Below are positions 50,032 through 59,599 of a stretch of 64,000 bases of DNA, piece by piece. Where the stretch lies: assembly GCA_963660615.1 (NCBI GenBank), contig CAVKYE010000001.1, forward strand, positions 62,001-126,000. The letters are read 5' to 3'. How positions within the stretch are numbered: position 1 is the stretch's first letter; every line of letters begins with the position of its first letter. Below the pieces are notes generated by a model that did no database searches, was not told the origin of the DNA, and worked only from the letters and a program-made list of their open reading frames with translations. The position numbers and the translations under genes are program-made. This DNA is from Coprosoma sp963660615. GTDB lineage: Bacteria; Bacillota_I; Bacilli_A; RF39; UBA660.

Positions 50032-50997
50032 ATGTATAAATTATATGTTGGAAATTTTAGTTCAAATAGTGGGTTTCACATTATTACATTAAACAATAAT
50101 TTTGGTATAATTAATGATAAAAGCAATATTGCATCAAATTACAACTCATATTTGTATTGTGATAGCAATAATTTAGTTTTATCAACAGTAGAAACAAAAG
50201 GAACAAAAAACAATCCTAATGGAAAGATTGTTGTTTTTAGATTAGATAACAAAGATAATCCAAACATCATTACTAGTTTTAATTCATTTGGATTAAATCC
50301 TTGCCACATTACTTATAATGAGAAAAAAAGAATAGTTTCAGCAAGTAATTATGATTCTGGAAACTTATCACTGTTTTCTTTGGATAAAACAGATAATCTG
50401 TCCTTAAAGCAAGTCCTTACCTTCTATAGAAATTCTTTGATTCATTGTTCTTTGTTTAGCGAAGATAATCTTCATATTGTGGATAAGGGTGCTAGTAAAA
50501 TTTACACATTAAATTTAGAAGAAAAAAAGAGATTAATCACTTCTATAGCTTTTAAAAATGACGTACAGCCAAGACACTTAATCAATCGGGATAATAAATA
50601 TTTTTATCTAATAAGTGAATCTAAACCGCTAATTATAACATTGGAGTACAGTGATAACTTGTTTAAAGTAATTGATGTACAAAGACTATCAAATAATGAA
50701 TGTACTGGGTGTGCAATAAAATATGATAAATCTTCAGAAATGCTATATGCAACAGTTAGAGGTTCAAATGAAATAAAAATATTTTCAACATCGCAAATCG
50801 TGCCTAAATTTATTCAAACAATTCCTTCATTTGGATTAAATCCCAGAGATATAGATATAAGTGAAGATTTAGCTGTTGTAACAAATCTTGAAAGTAATTG
50901 TTTAAGTTTATATAAAAAATATGCTGATGGAACGTTAGGGCATTTAAACAATTTATCAACAACATCTCCTGCTTTTGTCAAAATAAAAAAATGTTGA
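50032..50997 (+). CDS. Lactonase-family seven-bladed beta-propeller protein
   Basis: 321 aa. Repeated blade motifs: YLYCDSNNLVLSTVE, NPCHITYNEKKRIVSASNYDSGNLSLFSL, QPRHLINRDNKYFYLISE, NPRDIDISEDLAVVTNLESNCLSLYKK. The NPxHI/NPRDI pattern is that of the 6-phosphogluconolactonase/YkgB-type propeller family. No signal peptide. The only plus-strand gene of the island, convergent with the APH-like gene. Substrate uncertain. Confidence 0.75.
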   Translation: MYKLYVGNFSSNSGFHIITLNNNFGIINDKSNIASNYNSYLYCDSNNLVLSTVETKGTKNNPNGKIVVFRLDNKDNPNIITSFNSFGLNPCHITYNEKKRIVSASNYDSGNLSLFSLDKTDNLSLKQVLTFYRNSLIHCSLFSEDNLHIVDKGASKIYTLNLEEKKRLITSIAFKNDVQPRHLINRDNKYFYLISESKPLIITLEYSDNLFKVIDVQRLSNNECTGCAIKYDKSSEMLYATVRGSNEIKIFSTSQIVPKFIQTIPSFGLNPRDIDISEDLAVVTNLESNCLSLYKKYADGTLGHLNNLSTTSPAFVKIKKC

Positions 50998-51018
50998 ACA
51001 TATCATTTATTCAACATT
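50991..51018. terminator. Bidirectional terminator
   Basis: ATGTTGAA, eleven-base loop, TTCAACAT followed by eight T. It overlaps the end of the beta-propeller gene and the convergent APH-like gene. Confidence 0.8.
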
Positions 51019-51920
51019 TTTTTTAATGAAATCATTATTTCAATAACTATTTTTTTTAAATCATTATTTTCTGAAAATCTTGGTAACAATCTTAAATTTG
51101 CTTCTAAATTATAGATTTCATGTCTGATTTCAAAGTTATCAACATTATATATTTCAGGATAAAATTCTTTAAAGTATTTTTCTATATTTTGATAATCTTC
51201 TATTTTGACCAAATTCTCAGCTTCTTCACTAGCATACTTTAAAGGATTATTACACATTCTTAAAAATATATCTAATTCATAGTCAATTGGAGCATATAAT
51301 GATGTTTCAAAATCAATTATTTTTATTTGACCATCGTTACAATAAATAATATTATCAAAATGAATATCAGAATGAACTAATCTAAAATCACTACTCTTCA
51401 AATAATCACTTATATTTTTTAATATTTGTTCAGCCATATCTTTTTCAGTTTGCGAAAATAGATTAAGATCAAAACATTTATTGAAGTTTCGTTCTAATTT
51501 TTCTTTTATATACAATGCCCAATCATAAGATTCACCCTTTATAGAATGAAATGATTTCATCATATTTACTATTTCTTTTACTATTTCTTTTCTTTTATCT
51601 TCATCAAGCTCATGCCAAACAAAATATAGTGATTTACCATTAATTTTTTCTATTATCTCATAAGAAAAATCATCATTAGAAGTTGAAATATAAAACGAAT
51701 ACATTTTTGGAATATATTTATTACCAGCATTACTTTTATAAAACTCAATTTCGTTTTCAAAATTTGCTTCATTTTCTTTATTGTTACAGATCTTAATAAT
51801 ATATTTATCATCAGCAGAATATACAGAGTTTGTAAATCCAACGTTTATTTTAGATATATTTTTAATATCATTGAAAATTTTATCATTATCATCTACTATT
51901 TTTTTTAAATATGTGTCCAT
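51003..51920 (-). CDS. Aminoglycoside-phosphotransferase/choline-kinase-like protein
   Basis: 305 aa from MDTYLKKIVDDN with AGGTG six bases upstream. Kinase-like fold: KYIIKICNNKENEANFENEIEFYK with a Lys and Glu for ATP, SYEIIEKINGKSLYFV hinge, FRLVHSDIHFDNIIYCNDG catalytic loop and IKIIDFETSLYAPIDYELD metal site. Members phosphorylate antibiotics, choline or sugars. Last gene of the glycan operon, so a sugar or choline kinase role is more likely than drug resistance. Confidence 0.7.
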   Translation of the reverse strand: MDTYLKKIVDDNDKIFNDIKNISKINVGFTNSVYSADDKYIIKICNNKENEANFENEIEFYKSNAGNKYIPKMYSFYISTSNDDFSYEIIEKINGKSLYFVWHELDEDKRKEIVKEIVNMMKSFHSIKGESYDWALYIKEKLERNFNKCFDLNLFSQTEKDMAEQILKNISDYLKSSDFRLVHSDIHFDNIIYCNDGQIKIIDFETSLYAPIDYELDIFLRMCNNPLKYASEEAENLVKIEDYQNIEKYFKEFYPEIYNVDNFEIRHEIYNLEANLRLLPRFSENNDLKKIVIEIMISLKKMLNK

Positions 51921-51958
51921 AAGTGTCACCTATCTTTCTATTAAATTATATCATATTT

Positions 51959-53104
51959 TTATTTTAAATGTAATATTACAAAAAAAGTTTTAAAAATAAT
52001 TTTAATATCCAACAGCAAAGAATAATTAGAAATGTAATATAAATCATATAAGTATCTATACTTTGGTTCTGTATAATAATTACCATATACATGTGATAAT
52101 CCAGTTATTCCAGCTTTAACATTGTGTCGCAAATTATATAATTGATACTCCTTTTTATATTTATCAATAAAATAGGTTCTTTCAGGTCTTGGTCCAACGA
52201 TTGACATCTCACCTTTTAATACATTATAAAGTTGTGGTATTTCGTCAATTTTGAACTTTCTAATAAATCTACCAACTTTTGTTATTCTAGTATCGTTAGG
52301 AGATGCAACTAATGGAATGCCATCTTTTTCTGCATTTACATACATACTTCTAAATTTATATAATTTAAACTGTTTGTTATAAATAGTTTCTCTTTCTTGT
52401 GAATAAAATATTGGACCGTATGAATCGATTTTTACCAATATTGAAACCAACAAAATTATTGGAAATAAAATAACCATTGCTATAATTGAAAAAAATATGT
52501 CAAACACTCTTTTCAGCAACTTATTTAAACCATCAATTTGCAATTTATTAATTTTAACAAATGGTATATCTTTTAAAACAATGATTTTATTATTTGAAAT
52601 AGGTATAATTTCATCTGTTAATTTTAAATATACTTCAACATCTGATGCTAAGATTGATAGATCAAGCAAAAATTTTTGATGTGCATCTGAATTAATAATT
52701 AGAATATCATATTTTTTTAAACTTTTTACGTCGATAAGTTTATTATACTTTTTTATAGATTCTATTTTTATATGATAATTATTACAAAAATCTATAATAT
52801 CAGCATCTTCAATATTACTTTTACACAATGATATATAACAAATACTTTTACTAGGTAACTTATTGTAATATATTTTTCTAGCAATAAATTCAATTAAATT
52901 TAAAATAACAAAAACAATCGATAGTAGTATTACATCATTAAAATCAATTAATTTAAATATTAGAAAAAATAAAAAACAAATGCTGAAAATTAAAACTCTT
53001 TTAATAATTTCTATTAAGTTGTATTTCTTAGGTTGAAAAATATCCATTGTAATTAATATAAAATATATTATAAAAAATAGTATAAGAATATTGAATTTAT
53101 TCAT
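51959..53104 (-). CDS. Initiating sugar-phosphate transferase of a surface glycan
   Basis: 381 aa. N-terminal membrane helices (about 3-70), a soluble middle domain, another membrane segment (about 205-225) and the bacterial sugar transferase domain: FYSQERETIYNKQFKLYKFRSMYVNAEKDG, RITKVGRFIRKFKIDEIPQLYNVLKGEMSIVGPRPE. This is the WbaP/CpsE-type polyprenyl glycosyl-1-phosphate transferase that starts capsule or exopolysaccharide repeat units on undecaprenyl phosphate. Overlaps the nucleotidyltransferase gene by eight bases. Confidence 0.92.
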   Translation of the reverse strand: MNKFNILILFFIIYFILITMDIFQPKKYNLIEIIKRVLIFSICFLFFLIFKLIDFNDVILLSIVFVILNLIEFIARKIYYNKLPSKSICYISLCKSNIEDADIIDFCNNYHIKIESIKKYNKLIDVKSLKKYDILIINSDAHQKFLLDLSILASDVEVYLKLTDEIIPISNNKIIVLKDIPFVKINKLQIDGLNKLLKRVFDIFFSIIAMVILFPIILLVSILVKIDSYGPIFYSQERETIYNKQFKLYKFRSMYVNAEKDGIPLVASPNDTRITKVGRFIRKFKIDEIPQLYNVLKGEMSIVGPRPERTYFIDKYKKEYQLYNLRHNVKAGITGLSHVYGNYYTEPKYRYLYDLYYISNYSLLLDIKIIFKTFFVILHLK

Positions 53105-53786
53105 AATTTATTACCTTTTTTATTAGTTCATAATCTTCAGGGATACCAATATCAATAAAAACATCATGATAAAAATAAGGCATAAAATTCATTACTTTAA
53201 CATATTTCGTAAAGAAATCGTTTTCTATTGAAAAATTTGTATTTTTTTTAAAATCAGCTAAAACATTACGATTAAATACATAGCATCCAACACTCATGTA
53301 GCCTTTAGAAACAAATTTCTTTTCATTAAAATCGGTTATTCTATTGTTGTTCAATGTAACCGATCCATATCTTTCGAAATTTTCCATCATTTTTAAAGAT
53401 AAAGTAACATCAGCACCACTGTTTAAATGACTTTTATATAAATCAGCAAAGTTAAGTTTCGTATAAATATCACCATTCATTATGATAACATTATTATTTG
53501 TAACTTTTGTTAATGCTTTTAATATTGCTCCTCCTGTACCTAAAGGTTGTTCTTCCTCTGAATACTCAATTATAATATTTTTATATTTATTTCCAAAATA
53601 ATCTTTGATATATTCCTTTTTATAACCAGTAGCAAGAATAACTTTGTTTACTTTTTGTTCGTTTAAATCATTTAATACATATTCTAAAAATGGTTTATCA
53701 TTAATAGGTGCCATTACTTTAGGGATGTTTTTTATTACACCATTCAATCTAGTACCCAAACCACCTGATAAAATTATAACTTCCAT
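53097..53786 (-). CDS. Sugar-phosphate nucleotidyltransferase
   Basis: 229 aa. Signature VIILSGGLGTRLNGVIKNIPKVMAPINDKPFLEY with the GxGTR loop and Lys, then NVIIMNGDIYTKLNF. Closest in pattern to HddC/RmlA-type enzymes that make NDP-sugars (or GDP-heptose). AGAGGTGAG before the ATG. Supplies an activated sugar for the glycan operon; the sugar cannot be named from sequence. Confidence 0.88.
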   Translation of the reverse strand: MEVIILSGGLGTRLNGVIKNIPKVMAPINDKPFLEYVLNDLNEQKVNKVILATGYKKEYIKDYFGNKYKNIIIEYSEEEQPLGTGGAILKALTKVTNNNVIIMNGDIYTKLNFADLYKSHLNSGADVTLSLKMMENFERYGSVTLNNNRITDFNEKKFVSKGYMSVGCYVFNRNVLADFKKNTNFSIENDFFTKYVKVMNFMPYFYHDVFIDIGIPEDYELIKKVINYE

Positions 53787-53797
53787 ATACTCACCTC

Positions 53798-54544
53798 TTA
53801 TAAACTTAGTTTTTTAACTGGAGAACTATAAGGCTCATTCTCAGTTGCTACAATATCAAAATCACTTGTAAAATCTTTAAGATAAGTATCATATTCGCAA
53901 TCTAAAAATCCTACAGATATTTTGTTCAAATCTAATGGGAGCATACTTAAATCAGTTAAAGAATCTCCTAATAAAACAAAGTTCTTATAATTATTTATAT
54001 ATTTTATATATTCAGTATTATATTTTCTATATGGATCAATCATTTTAGAAAAATCTATCATACCATTTTGAATAAAATTTGAAAAAACAACAAGGTTATC
54101 AAAATGGCATCCTTCCTTTTTCAATAATTCTATAATCAAATTACCAAAACCAGACGAATTTATAATAACTTGGTATTTTCTTTGAAGATAATTTATAGTT
54201 TCTATTGCATCATCTCTAAAAATAAACTGATTAGATGATACTATATCATTAATAACTTTATAGTTGTTTAAAAATTCTTTTAATAGTTTTAATTTTTTAA
54301 TCCAAATAGAATGAAGCAATTGCTCTTTTTGCACATTGAAAATATCATTTGATAAAAATATTTTTTCTTCTTGTTCCATAATTTTTGACTTTTCCTCTGC
54401 ATACTGCTTTGGAAAGAAATTTGAAAAAACACCAATTGAACTAACACTATCATTGCTAGTAATTGTTTTATCAAAATCTGTTACTATACACAAATTTTCT
54501 TTAGGAAAATTATGTACTCTTTGATGATCTTTCATTATTATCAT
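53798..54544 (-). CDS. HAD-superfamily phosphatase
   Basis: 248 aa. Motif I LCIVTDFDKTITSNDSVSS, motif II YQVIINSSGFGNLI, and motif IV NFVLLGDSLTDLSMLPLD with two metal aspartates. The insertion between motifs I and II (helical, about residues 40-110) is like UMPH-1/5'-nucleotidase III or SerB-type caps. It precedes the nucleotidyltransferase gene by eleven bases, so it probably removes a phosphate from a sugar or nucleotide in the same pathway. Confidence 0.8.
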   Translation of the reverse strand: MIIMKDHQRVHNFPKENLCIVTDFDKTITSNDSVSSIGVFSNFFPKQYAEEKSKIMEQEEKIFLSNDIFNVQKEQLLHSIWIKKLKLLKEFLNNYKVINDIVSSNQFIFRDDAIETINYLQRKYQVIINSSGFGNLIIELLKKEGCHFDNLVVFSNFIQNGMIDFSKMIDPYRKYNTEYIKYINNYKNFVLLGDSLTDLSMLPLDLNKISVGFLDCEYDTYLKDFTSDFDIVATENEPYSSPVKKLSL

Positions 54545-54593
54545 TGTATCACCTATTTTCTAGTTTTTCTTAAAATGGGAGATGTTTCCTCTA

Positions 54594-56207
54594 TTACTGC
54601 GTTTTTTTTCTATCTATATATTCGTCGTAATTTCCAGAAAAAACTTCCATTTGTTTATTTTCTAAATTCCAAATTTTATTTGTCATTTTTTCTAAGAAAT
54701 ATCTATCATGTGATACAAATAATAAAGTTCCTGAATAATTCATTAAGTTTTCTTCTAAAACTTCTCTGGAATTTAAATCCAAATGATTTGTTGGCTCATC
54801 TAAAACAAGTAAATTAAGGTTTTGATTCATCAAAATACATAGTTTTAGCCTTATTTTTTCACCACCTGATAATACTTTTATTTTTTTATAAACATCATCA
54901 CTAGTGAACAACATTGATGCTAATTTATTTCGTGCTTCACCTTGATTCATACTATCGAATGACTGAATAAATGTTTCTAATATCGTTTTTTCTTCATCTT
55001 CAAAAGATGTATCTTGTGTCAAATATCCAATTTTTGCAGTTGATGAAATTTCAATTATTCCATCATCAGGCATTTCTTGACCTAATAAAATTTTTAATAA
55101 CATAGTCTTACCAGAACCATTTTCTCCAATTATTCCAATTCTGTCTCCCTTTTCAATAGTTAAATCTATATCAGAAAATAATTCTTTTTGTTCAAAAGAT
55201 TTTGCAATTCCAACAGCTTCTAAAAGTGTTGCTCCTGAACGACTTCCAGAAAATTCATTCATTCTCATACTTTTTTTCTCAAAAATTGGTTTGTCTATTT
55301 TTTCCATTTTATTTAATCTGTTTTCAATTTTATTTGCAACACCTCTCAAAATTTGTGAATTCATTGATTTTAAACGTCTTACTTGCATTTCCATTCTGTG
55401 TGTTATGTATTGATTATTTTCATAAGCTTTATATCTTTCTAAAAACCTTTGCTCTTTATCTTGTATATACTTAGAATAGTTACCATCATATTCTTCTATT
55501 CCATCCGTATCTAATTCAAGCACTCTGCCTATTACATGATCCAAGAAGTATCTATCGTGTGATACAACTAACACACTTCCTTTATACTGTTTTATATAAT
55601 CTTCTAACCATTCCAATGTTTTAATATCTAAGTTATTAGTAGGTTCGTCCAACAATAATATTTCTGGTTCTTCTAACAACATTTTTGCAACAAGCACTCT
55701 AGTCTTTTCGCCACCACTACATTTATCAAAGATAGAATTTGACAAATCTTCAGTTATATTCAAACCATTTTTTATCTTTTCAACTTTACTGCTAATTGAA
55801 TAGCCATTATTTTTATCAAACGCTTCCTGTAATCTTCCATACTTTTCCAATAGTTTATTCATATCATTTTCATTTAATGAGGTTGCTAATAGTCCTTCTA
55901 TTGCTCTCATATCTTTTTCAATTGACATAACTTTTTCAAATGGTAAATACAAAACATCTTGAACAGTCATATTAGGATATTCAGGAATTTGTTCCAAATA
56001 GCCCATTGAACATTTTTTAAAAAATTGAATATTTCCAGAATCTGGTGTTTCTAATCCTTTTAATATTTTTAATAAAGTAGATTTGCCTGTCCCATTTCTG
56101 CCTAAAAGTCCAACAACTTCTCCTTCTTTTAAATCAAAACTTACATTATCAAATATTACATCAGCACCATAAGACTTTTTTAAATTATTAGCTTTAAAAA
56201 TCACCAT
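54594..56207 (-). CDS. ABC-F family ATPase
   Basis: 537 aa from MVIFKANNLKK (AAGGAGTG before the ATG). Two ABC domains without membrane segments: GRNGTGKST and CSGGEKTR with LLDEPTNNLD, then GENGSGKTM and LSGGEKIRL with VLDEPTNHLD. The linker (about residues 235-320) is charged and helical. ABC-F proteins act on the ribosome; some give antibiotic resistance. The linker length is moderate and no resistance subtype can be assigned. A separate transcription unit inside the glycan genes. Confidence 0.92.
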   Translation of the reverse strand: MVIFKANNLKKSYGADVIFDNVSFDLKEGEVVGLLGRNGTGKSTLLKILKGLETPDSGNIQFFKKCSMGYLEQIPEYPNMTVQDVLYLPFEKVMSIEKDMRAIEGLLATSLNENDMNKLLEKYGRLQEAFDKNNGYSISSKVEKIKNGLNITEDLSNSIFDKCSGGEKTRVLVAKMLLEEPEILLLDEPTNNLDIKTLEWLEDYIKQYKGSVLVVSHDRYFLDHVIGRVLELDTDGIEEYDGNYSKYIQDKEQRFLERYKAYENNQYITHRMEMQVRRLKSMNSQILRGVANKIENRLNKMEKIDKPIFEKKSMRMNEFSGSRSGATLLEAVGIAKSFEQKELFSDIDLTIEKGDRIGIIGENGSGKTMLLKILLGQEMPDDGIIEISSTAKIGYLTQDTSFEDEEKTILETFIQSFDSMNQGEARNKLASMLFTSDDVYKKIKVLSGGEKIRLKLCILMNQNLNLLVLDEPTNHLDLNSREVLEENLMNYSGTLLFVSHDRYFLEKMTNKIWNLENKQMEVFSGNYDEYIDRKKTQ

Positions 56208-56258
56208 ATAAATCACTCCTTTTTCGTTGATATATTATACCACAAGTTTGTGTTTTTT

Positions 56259-57536
56259 TTATTTTTCTTCTAAAATATAACAACCATATACATTTATTTT
56301 TGATTTTTCTCTGATATTAATGATTTTTTTAGTACATTTTATCAAATCGTATACATAAAATCTCTTATTTAACAATAGATTTTTTAAATCAATAATACAT
56401 TCTTCGTTACATTCAATATAAAAAATTTTTTTAGATTTTGACCAAATTTTATAAACCTTCAAACTTTTTTCTTTTTTTAATTTTCTAGATAAAAATTTCC
56501 TTATGTTTTTTAGTTCATTAAATATAAATAGTGGATGCTTTAATAAATTTATTATTCTTTCAATTATTTTATTGATTTCGTGAGTATGCTTATTTGTACT
56601 ATTGTTGTTATATTCTATACCTAATTCTTCTGTTGACATTTCTTCAAACCCATCAAATTGAAAGTTAAGATTATTTCTGTTGTAAAAATCAATAATTCTT
56701 TCGTAATCAGAATTTATAATTATATCATCCCACCACCAACTCATTGCTGAATAAGTCAGTTTTAAAAAGTATGAACCCCATAATCCTGAAGTAAAATATA
56801 ATTTGCTACCATAATCATCTATATATGAATAATCAGAGTTTTTTGCATATTCACCAAAATATAAAATTTCTTTATAAGCTTTCATTGCGTATTGTAAATT
56901 TTTAAATGCACTTTCGCTTGGAAAACTATAAAAATGAAGATCCACGTAACAATTTAACTTTTTTCTATACAAATCATATTTTTGGTAGTTTGAAATACTA
57001 CATGTAAAAATATATTTCTGATATTTTTTTGATAATATGTTAATTAACTTATTACACCAATTTATTAAAACTTTATCATTACAATTAACCTGATCTATTT
57101 CATTCATTATTTCAATAAACTTTATATTATTATATTCAATAATACTATCTAGCACATAATTTATATCTTCAACTAGAACATTATTAATTTTTTTAAAAAA
57201 TGATGATACTTTTTTATCAATGGGTTGATATTTATTAAAATTCCATGAAAAGTTTTTATCATTAATATCTAAATAATTGATTTTATTAAAATCAGTGAAA
57301 TTTAGCAAAGATATTATTATATTAATATTTTTTGTTGAGGCATAATGAACAATATGTTTTAGTGTTATTACATCTTTTTTATTATAAATACAATTTAATC
57401 CCCATTTACTAAAAATAATTCTTATAATTTTTATCTTGTGTTTATCACACCAATCTATATAATCAACATATTTTTCTAAAGCATTGGAATCTGATGGATT
57501 CCAGCAAAAATTCATGCCGATGGTTGTATTCTTCAT
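56259..57536 (-). CDS. TIM-barrel glycoside hydrolase-like protein (GH5-like), no signal peptide
   Basis: 425 aa from MKNTTIGMNFCWNP, with AAAGGTG six bases upstream. Barrel strands IKIIRIIFSKWG, INIIISLLNF, IKFIEIMNEID (acid/base Glu in the NE position of GH clan A), VDLHFYSF, and EILYFGEYAKN (candidate nucleophile Glu), then SAMSWWWDD. This matches GH5/clan-A layout, but the exact family is uncertain. Without signal peptide it must act in the cytoplasm, or process lipid-linked glycan. Follows a radical SAM gene with start/stop spacing of five bases. Confidence 0.6.
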   Translation of the reverse strand: MKNTTIGMNFCWNPSDSNALEKYVDYIDWCDKHKIKIIRIIFSKWGLNCIYNKKDVITLKHIVHYASTKNINIIISLLNFTDFNKINYLDINDKNFSWNFNKYQPIDKKVSSFFKKINNVLVEDINYVLDSIIEYNNIKFIEIMNEIDQVNCNDKVLINWCNKLINILSKKYQKYIFTCSISNYQKYDLYRKKLNCYVDLHFYSFPSESAFKNLQYAMKAYKEILYFGEYAKNSDYSYIDDYGSKLYFTSGLWGSYFLKLTYSAMSWWWDDIIINSDYERIIDFYNRNNLNFQFDGFEEMSTEELGIEYNNNSTNKHTHEINKIIERIINLLKHPLFIFNELKNIRKFLSRKLKKEKSLKVYKIWSKSKKIFYIECNEECIIDLKNLLLNKRFYVYDLIKCTKKIINIREKSKINVYGCYILEEK

Positions 57537-57541
57537 ATTCT

Positions 57542-58843
57542 TCACCTTTTTAAAGATAATACTCTGTTTTTTATCAATTGTTTATCTTCATCTAACATAT
57601 CAACAGCTGTTTTCAAAAGTTCATCTAAATAAAATCTCTCTTTACAACAGGTATTTTCGTTATATATATACTTTTGCCCAATGCATCCAGATAAACACAT
57701 TGGATACAATTTGCATTTTTGACATTTGTCAAAATATAATGTATTACACCAAATATTATAATTTTTACTAGAAAAGTCAATTCCACTATAAATATCTCCA
57801 ATTTTATTTAATTCATCATCTGGACACATTTGACATTTTGTAATTATACCAGCAGGTCCAATTACAAGTGAATCATCATTAGAAGCATAACAATTGTTCT
57901 TTTTATATGTTAAAGGGAGTCCATTAACACCTTGAATATGATTATATTTCTTTAATAATTTGAAAAATTCAATTGAATAATTTCCTATTTGTCGCATTTC
58001 TATAAGTTCTTCTTTTGTTAAATTTTGATTTTTAGGTGTTTTAAAAACAACTCCTAAATATAATAGAAGATTTTTATTACCATGATGTTTTTTTAGTATT
58101 TCTTGAACTAACAACATTGCATCATTAAAATTTTCCTTTGTTATATTAAATCTTATTTGCACGATTATATTTTTATTTAACAAGCAATCAATCATATCCA
58201 AATTATGCTGAAAGGCATCAAAATTCTTTATTTTATAGTCCTTACTTTTATTGTGTTGTTCTTTATTACCATCAAAAGCAAACTCTATTTTATTTAAATG
58301 CCAATTTTCTATTGCATACTCAATGTCATCTTTATCAAGCAGTGACAAATTAGTTGCTATACTTGCTTGATAACTTATGCCATTCTCATTACTGAACTCA
58401 ATCAAACTTTTAGATATTTTATCAATAATATCTCTACGAACTAATGGTTCTCCTCCAAACCAATATACTCTTATTTTCTTTTTTTCTTGGCTTTCTTGCT
58501 TAATGAAATTTATTGTTTGTTCAACAACCTCATCACTCATATCATATCTTGGTGAATCATTTTCATAACAAAAAGAGCAATTAGCATTACATTTAGTAGT
58601 TGGTAAAATAGTAAAACGTTTATAATCTTTTTCTTTTGATAAATATTCACTTCGTTTATTAACAACTTCTTCAAATTCATTAAAATCATCAGCAACAAGA
58701 AAACCATTTGATACCAAGTCAGAATAATGATTAGCAAACAAATTATCATAGTTGTCAAATGTAATTAGTTTCGAATTCTTAGTATTGTATATAAAATTCA
58801 AACCATTGTGTTGGAATTTTATATTATAAAATGATTCTTTCAT
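57542..58843 (-). CDS. Radical SAM/SPASM peptide-maturase-like protein
   Basis: 433 aa. Radical SAM cluster motif CNANCSFCYEN (about residues 89-99), GGEP motif YWFGGEPLVRRD, and a C-terminal SPASM region with NNCYASNDD, ITKCQMC, CQKCKLYPMCLSGC for auxiliary Fe-S clusters. The N-terminal 80 residues resemble the small peptide-binding extension seen in RiPP maturases. SPASM enzymes modify peptides or proteins, and some modify sugars. No precursor peptide gene is visible next to it. Confidence 0.85.
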   Translation of the reverse strand: MKESFYNIKFQHNGLNFIYNTKNSKLITFDNYDNLFANHYSDLVSNGFLVADDFNEFEEVVNKRSEYLSKEKDYKRFTILPTTKCNANCSFCYENDSPRYDMSDEVVEQTINFIKQESQEKKKIRVYWFGGEPLVRRDIIDKISKSLIEFSNENGISYQASIATNLSLLDKDDIEYAIENWHLNKIEFAFDGNKEQHNKSKDYKIKNFDAFQHNLDMIDCLLNKNIIVQIRFNITKENFNDAMLLVQEILKKHHGNKNLLLYLGVVFKTPKNQNLTKEELIEMRQIGNYSIEFFKLLKKYNHIQGVNGLPLTYKKNNCYASNDDSLVIGPAGIITKCQMCPDDELNKIGDIYSGIDFSSKNYNIWCNTLYFDKCQKCKLYPMCLSGCIGQKYIYNENTCCKERFYLDELLKTAVDMLDEDKQLIKNRVLSLKR

Positions 58844-58852
58844 ATTGTCCTC

Positions 58853-59581
58853 CTATATTATAAGTGATAATCCACCATCAATCACTATACTCTCACCAGT
58901 AATATATTTTGCATGATCAGATATTAAAAATAGTATCAAATCAGCAACTTCATCTGGTTTTCCATGTCTTTTCATGGGAATATTCATTGCAGCTTCATTT
59001 ATCAATTCATTATTATTTAAATCTTTTCTTAGTAAAGGTGTATCAATAGAACCAGGTTCAACACAATTGACCCTTATATTACAAGATGCTAATTGATAAG
59101 CCAATTCCTTTGAAATCATTTTAATGGCTGATTTTGATGAAGAATAATGAACTATATCTCTAATTATTTCAGTATGAATTGAGGTAACATTAACAATTGA
59201 CTGATTATTTATTGGAGTTAATTTCATTAATTTAATTATTTCTCTTTCTATAAAAAATATCGACTTCACAGTAGCATTATACATCTTATCCCATTGCATA
59301 TAATCAATATTATCAATAGTAACATTTTCTTGATATCCTATTGTATTAATAATAAATTTAACCACCAATTTTTGATTATTAATTTTTAACTTAATAAACT
59401 TTTTTGCATTTTCAAAATCACTTAAATCTAACTGATAAAATTCATCTTTTTTATTCAATAAATCAACTGGTGATTTATCCAATATTATTAACTTTAATTC
59501 AGGATAAGTATTCCTTATCTTTTGGTATGTTGCTTTGCCTATACCCGAAGCAGCCCCAAATAAAAATCCTATTTCTTGCAT
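58853..59581 (-). CDS. Short-chain dehydrogenase/reductase
   Basis: 242 aa. NAD(P)-binding GAASGIGKATYQKIRN, catalytic Ser in SIVNVTSIHTEI, YxxxK in VHYSSSKSAIKMISKELAYQ, and the C-terminal GESIVIDGGLSLI. A standard SDR; substrate unknown, probably a sugar or other building block of the glycan. AAGGAGATG before the ATG; nine bases from the next gene. Confidence 0.92.
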   Translation of the reverse strand: MQEIGFLFGAASGIGKATYQKIRNTYPELKLIILDKSPVDLLNKKDEFYQLDLSDFENAKKFIKLKINNQKLVVKFIINTIGYQENVTIDNIDYMQWDKMYNATVKSIFFIEREIIKLMKLTPINNQSIVNVTSIHTEIIRDIVHYSSSKSAIKMISKELAYQLASCNIRVNCVEPGSIDTPLLRKDLNNNELINEAAMNIPMKRHGKPDEVADLILFLISDHAKYITGESIVIDGGLSLII

Positions 59582-59599
59582 ATTGTCATCTCCTTACTA

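Noticed and set aside
51003..51920. Aminoglycoside resistance gene
   Set aside because: The kinase fold is shared with many sugar and choline kinases, and the glycan operon context favours those. No resistance subtype signature is seen.
54594..56207. Named ABC-F antibiotic resistance determinant
   Set aside because: Both ABC domains are clear, but the linker does not let me assign a resistance subfamily.
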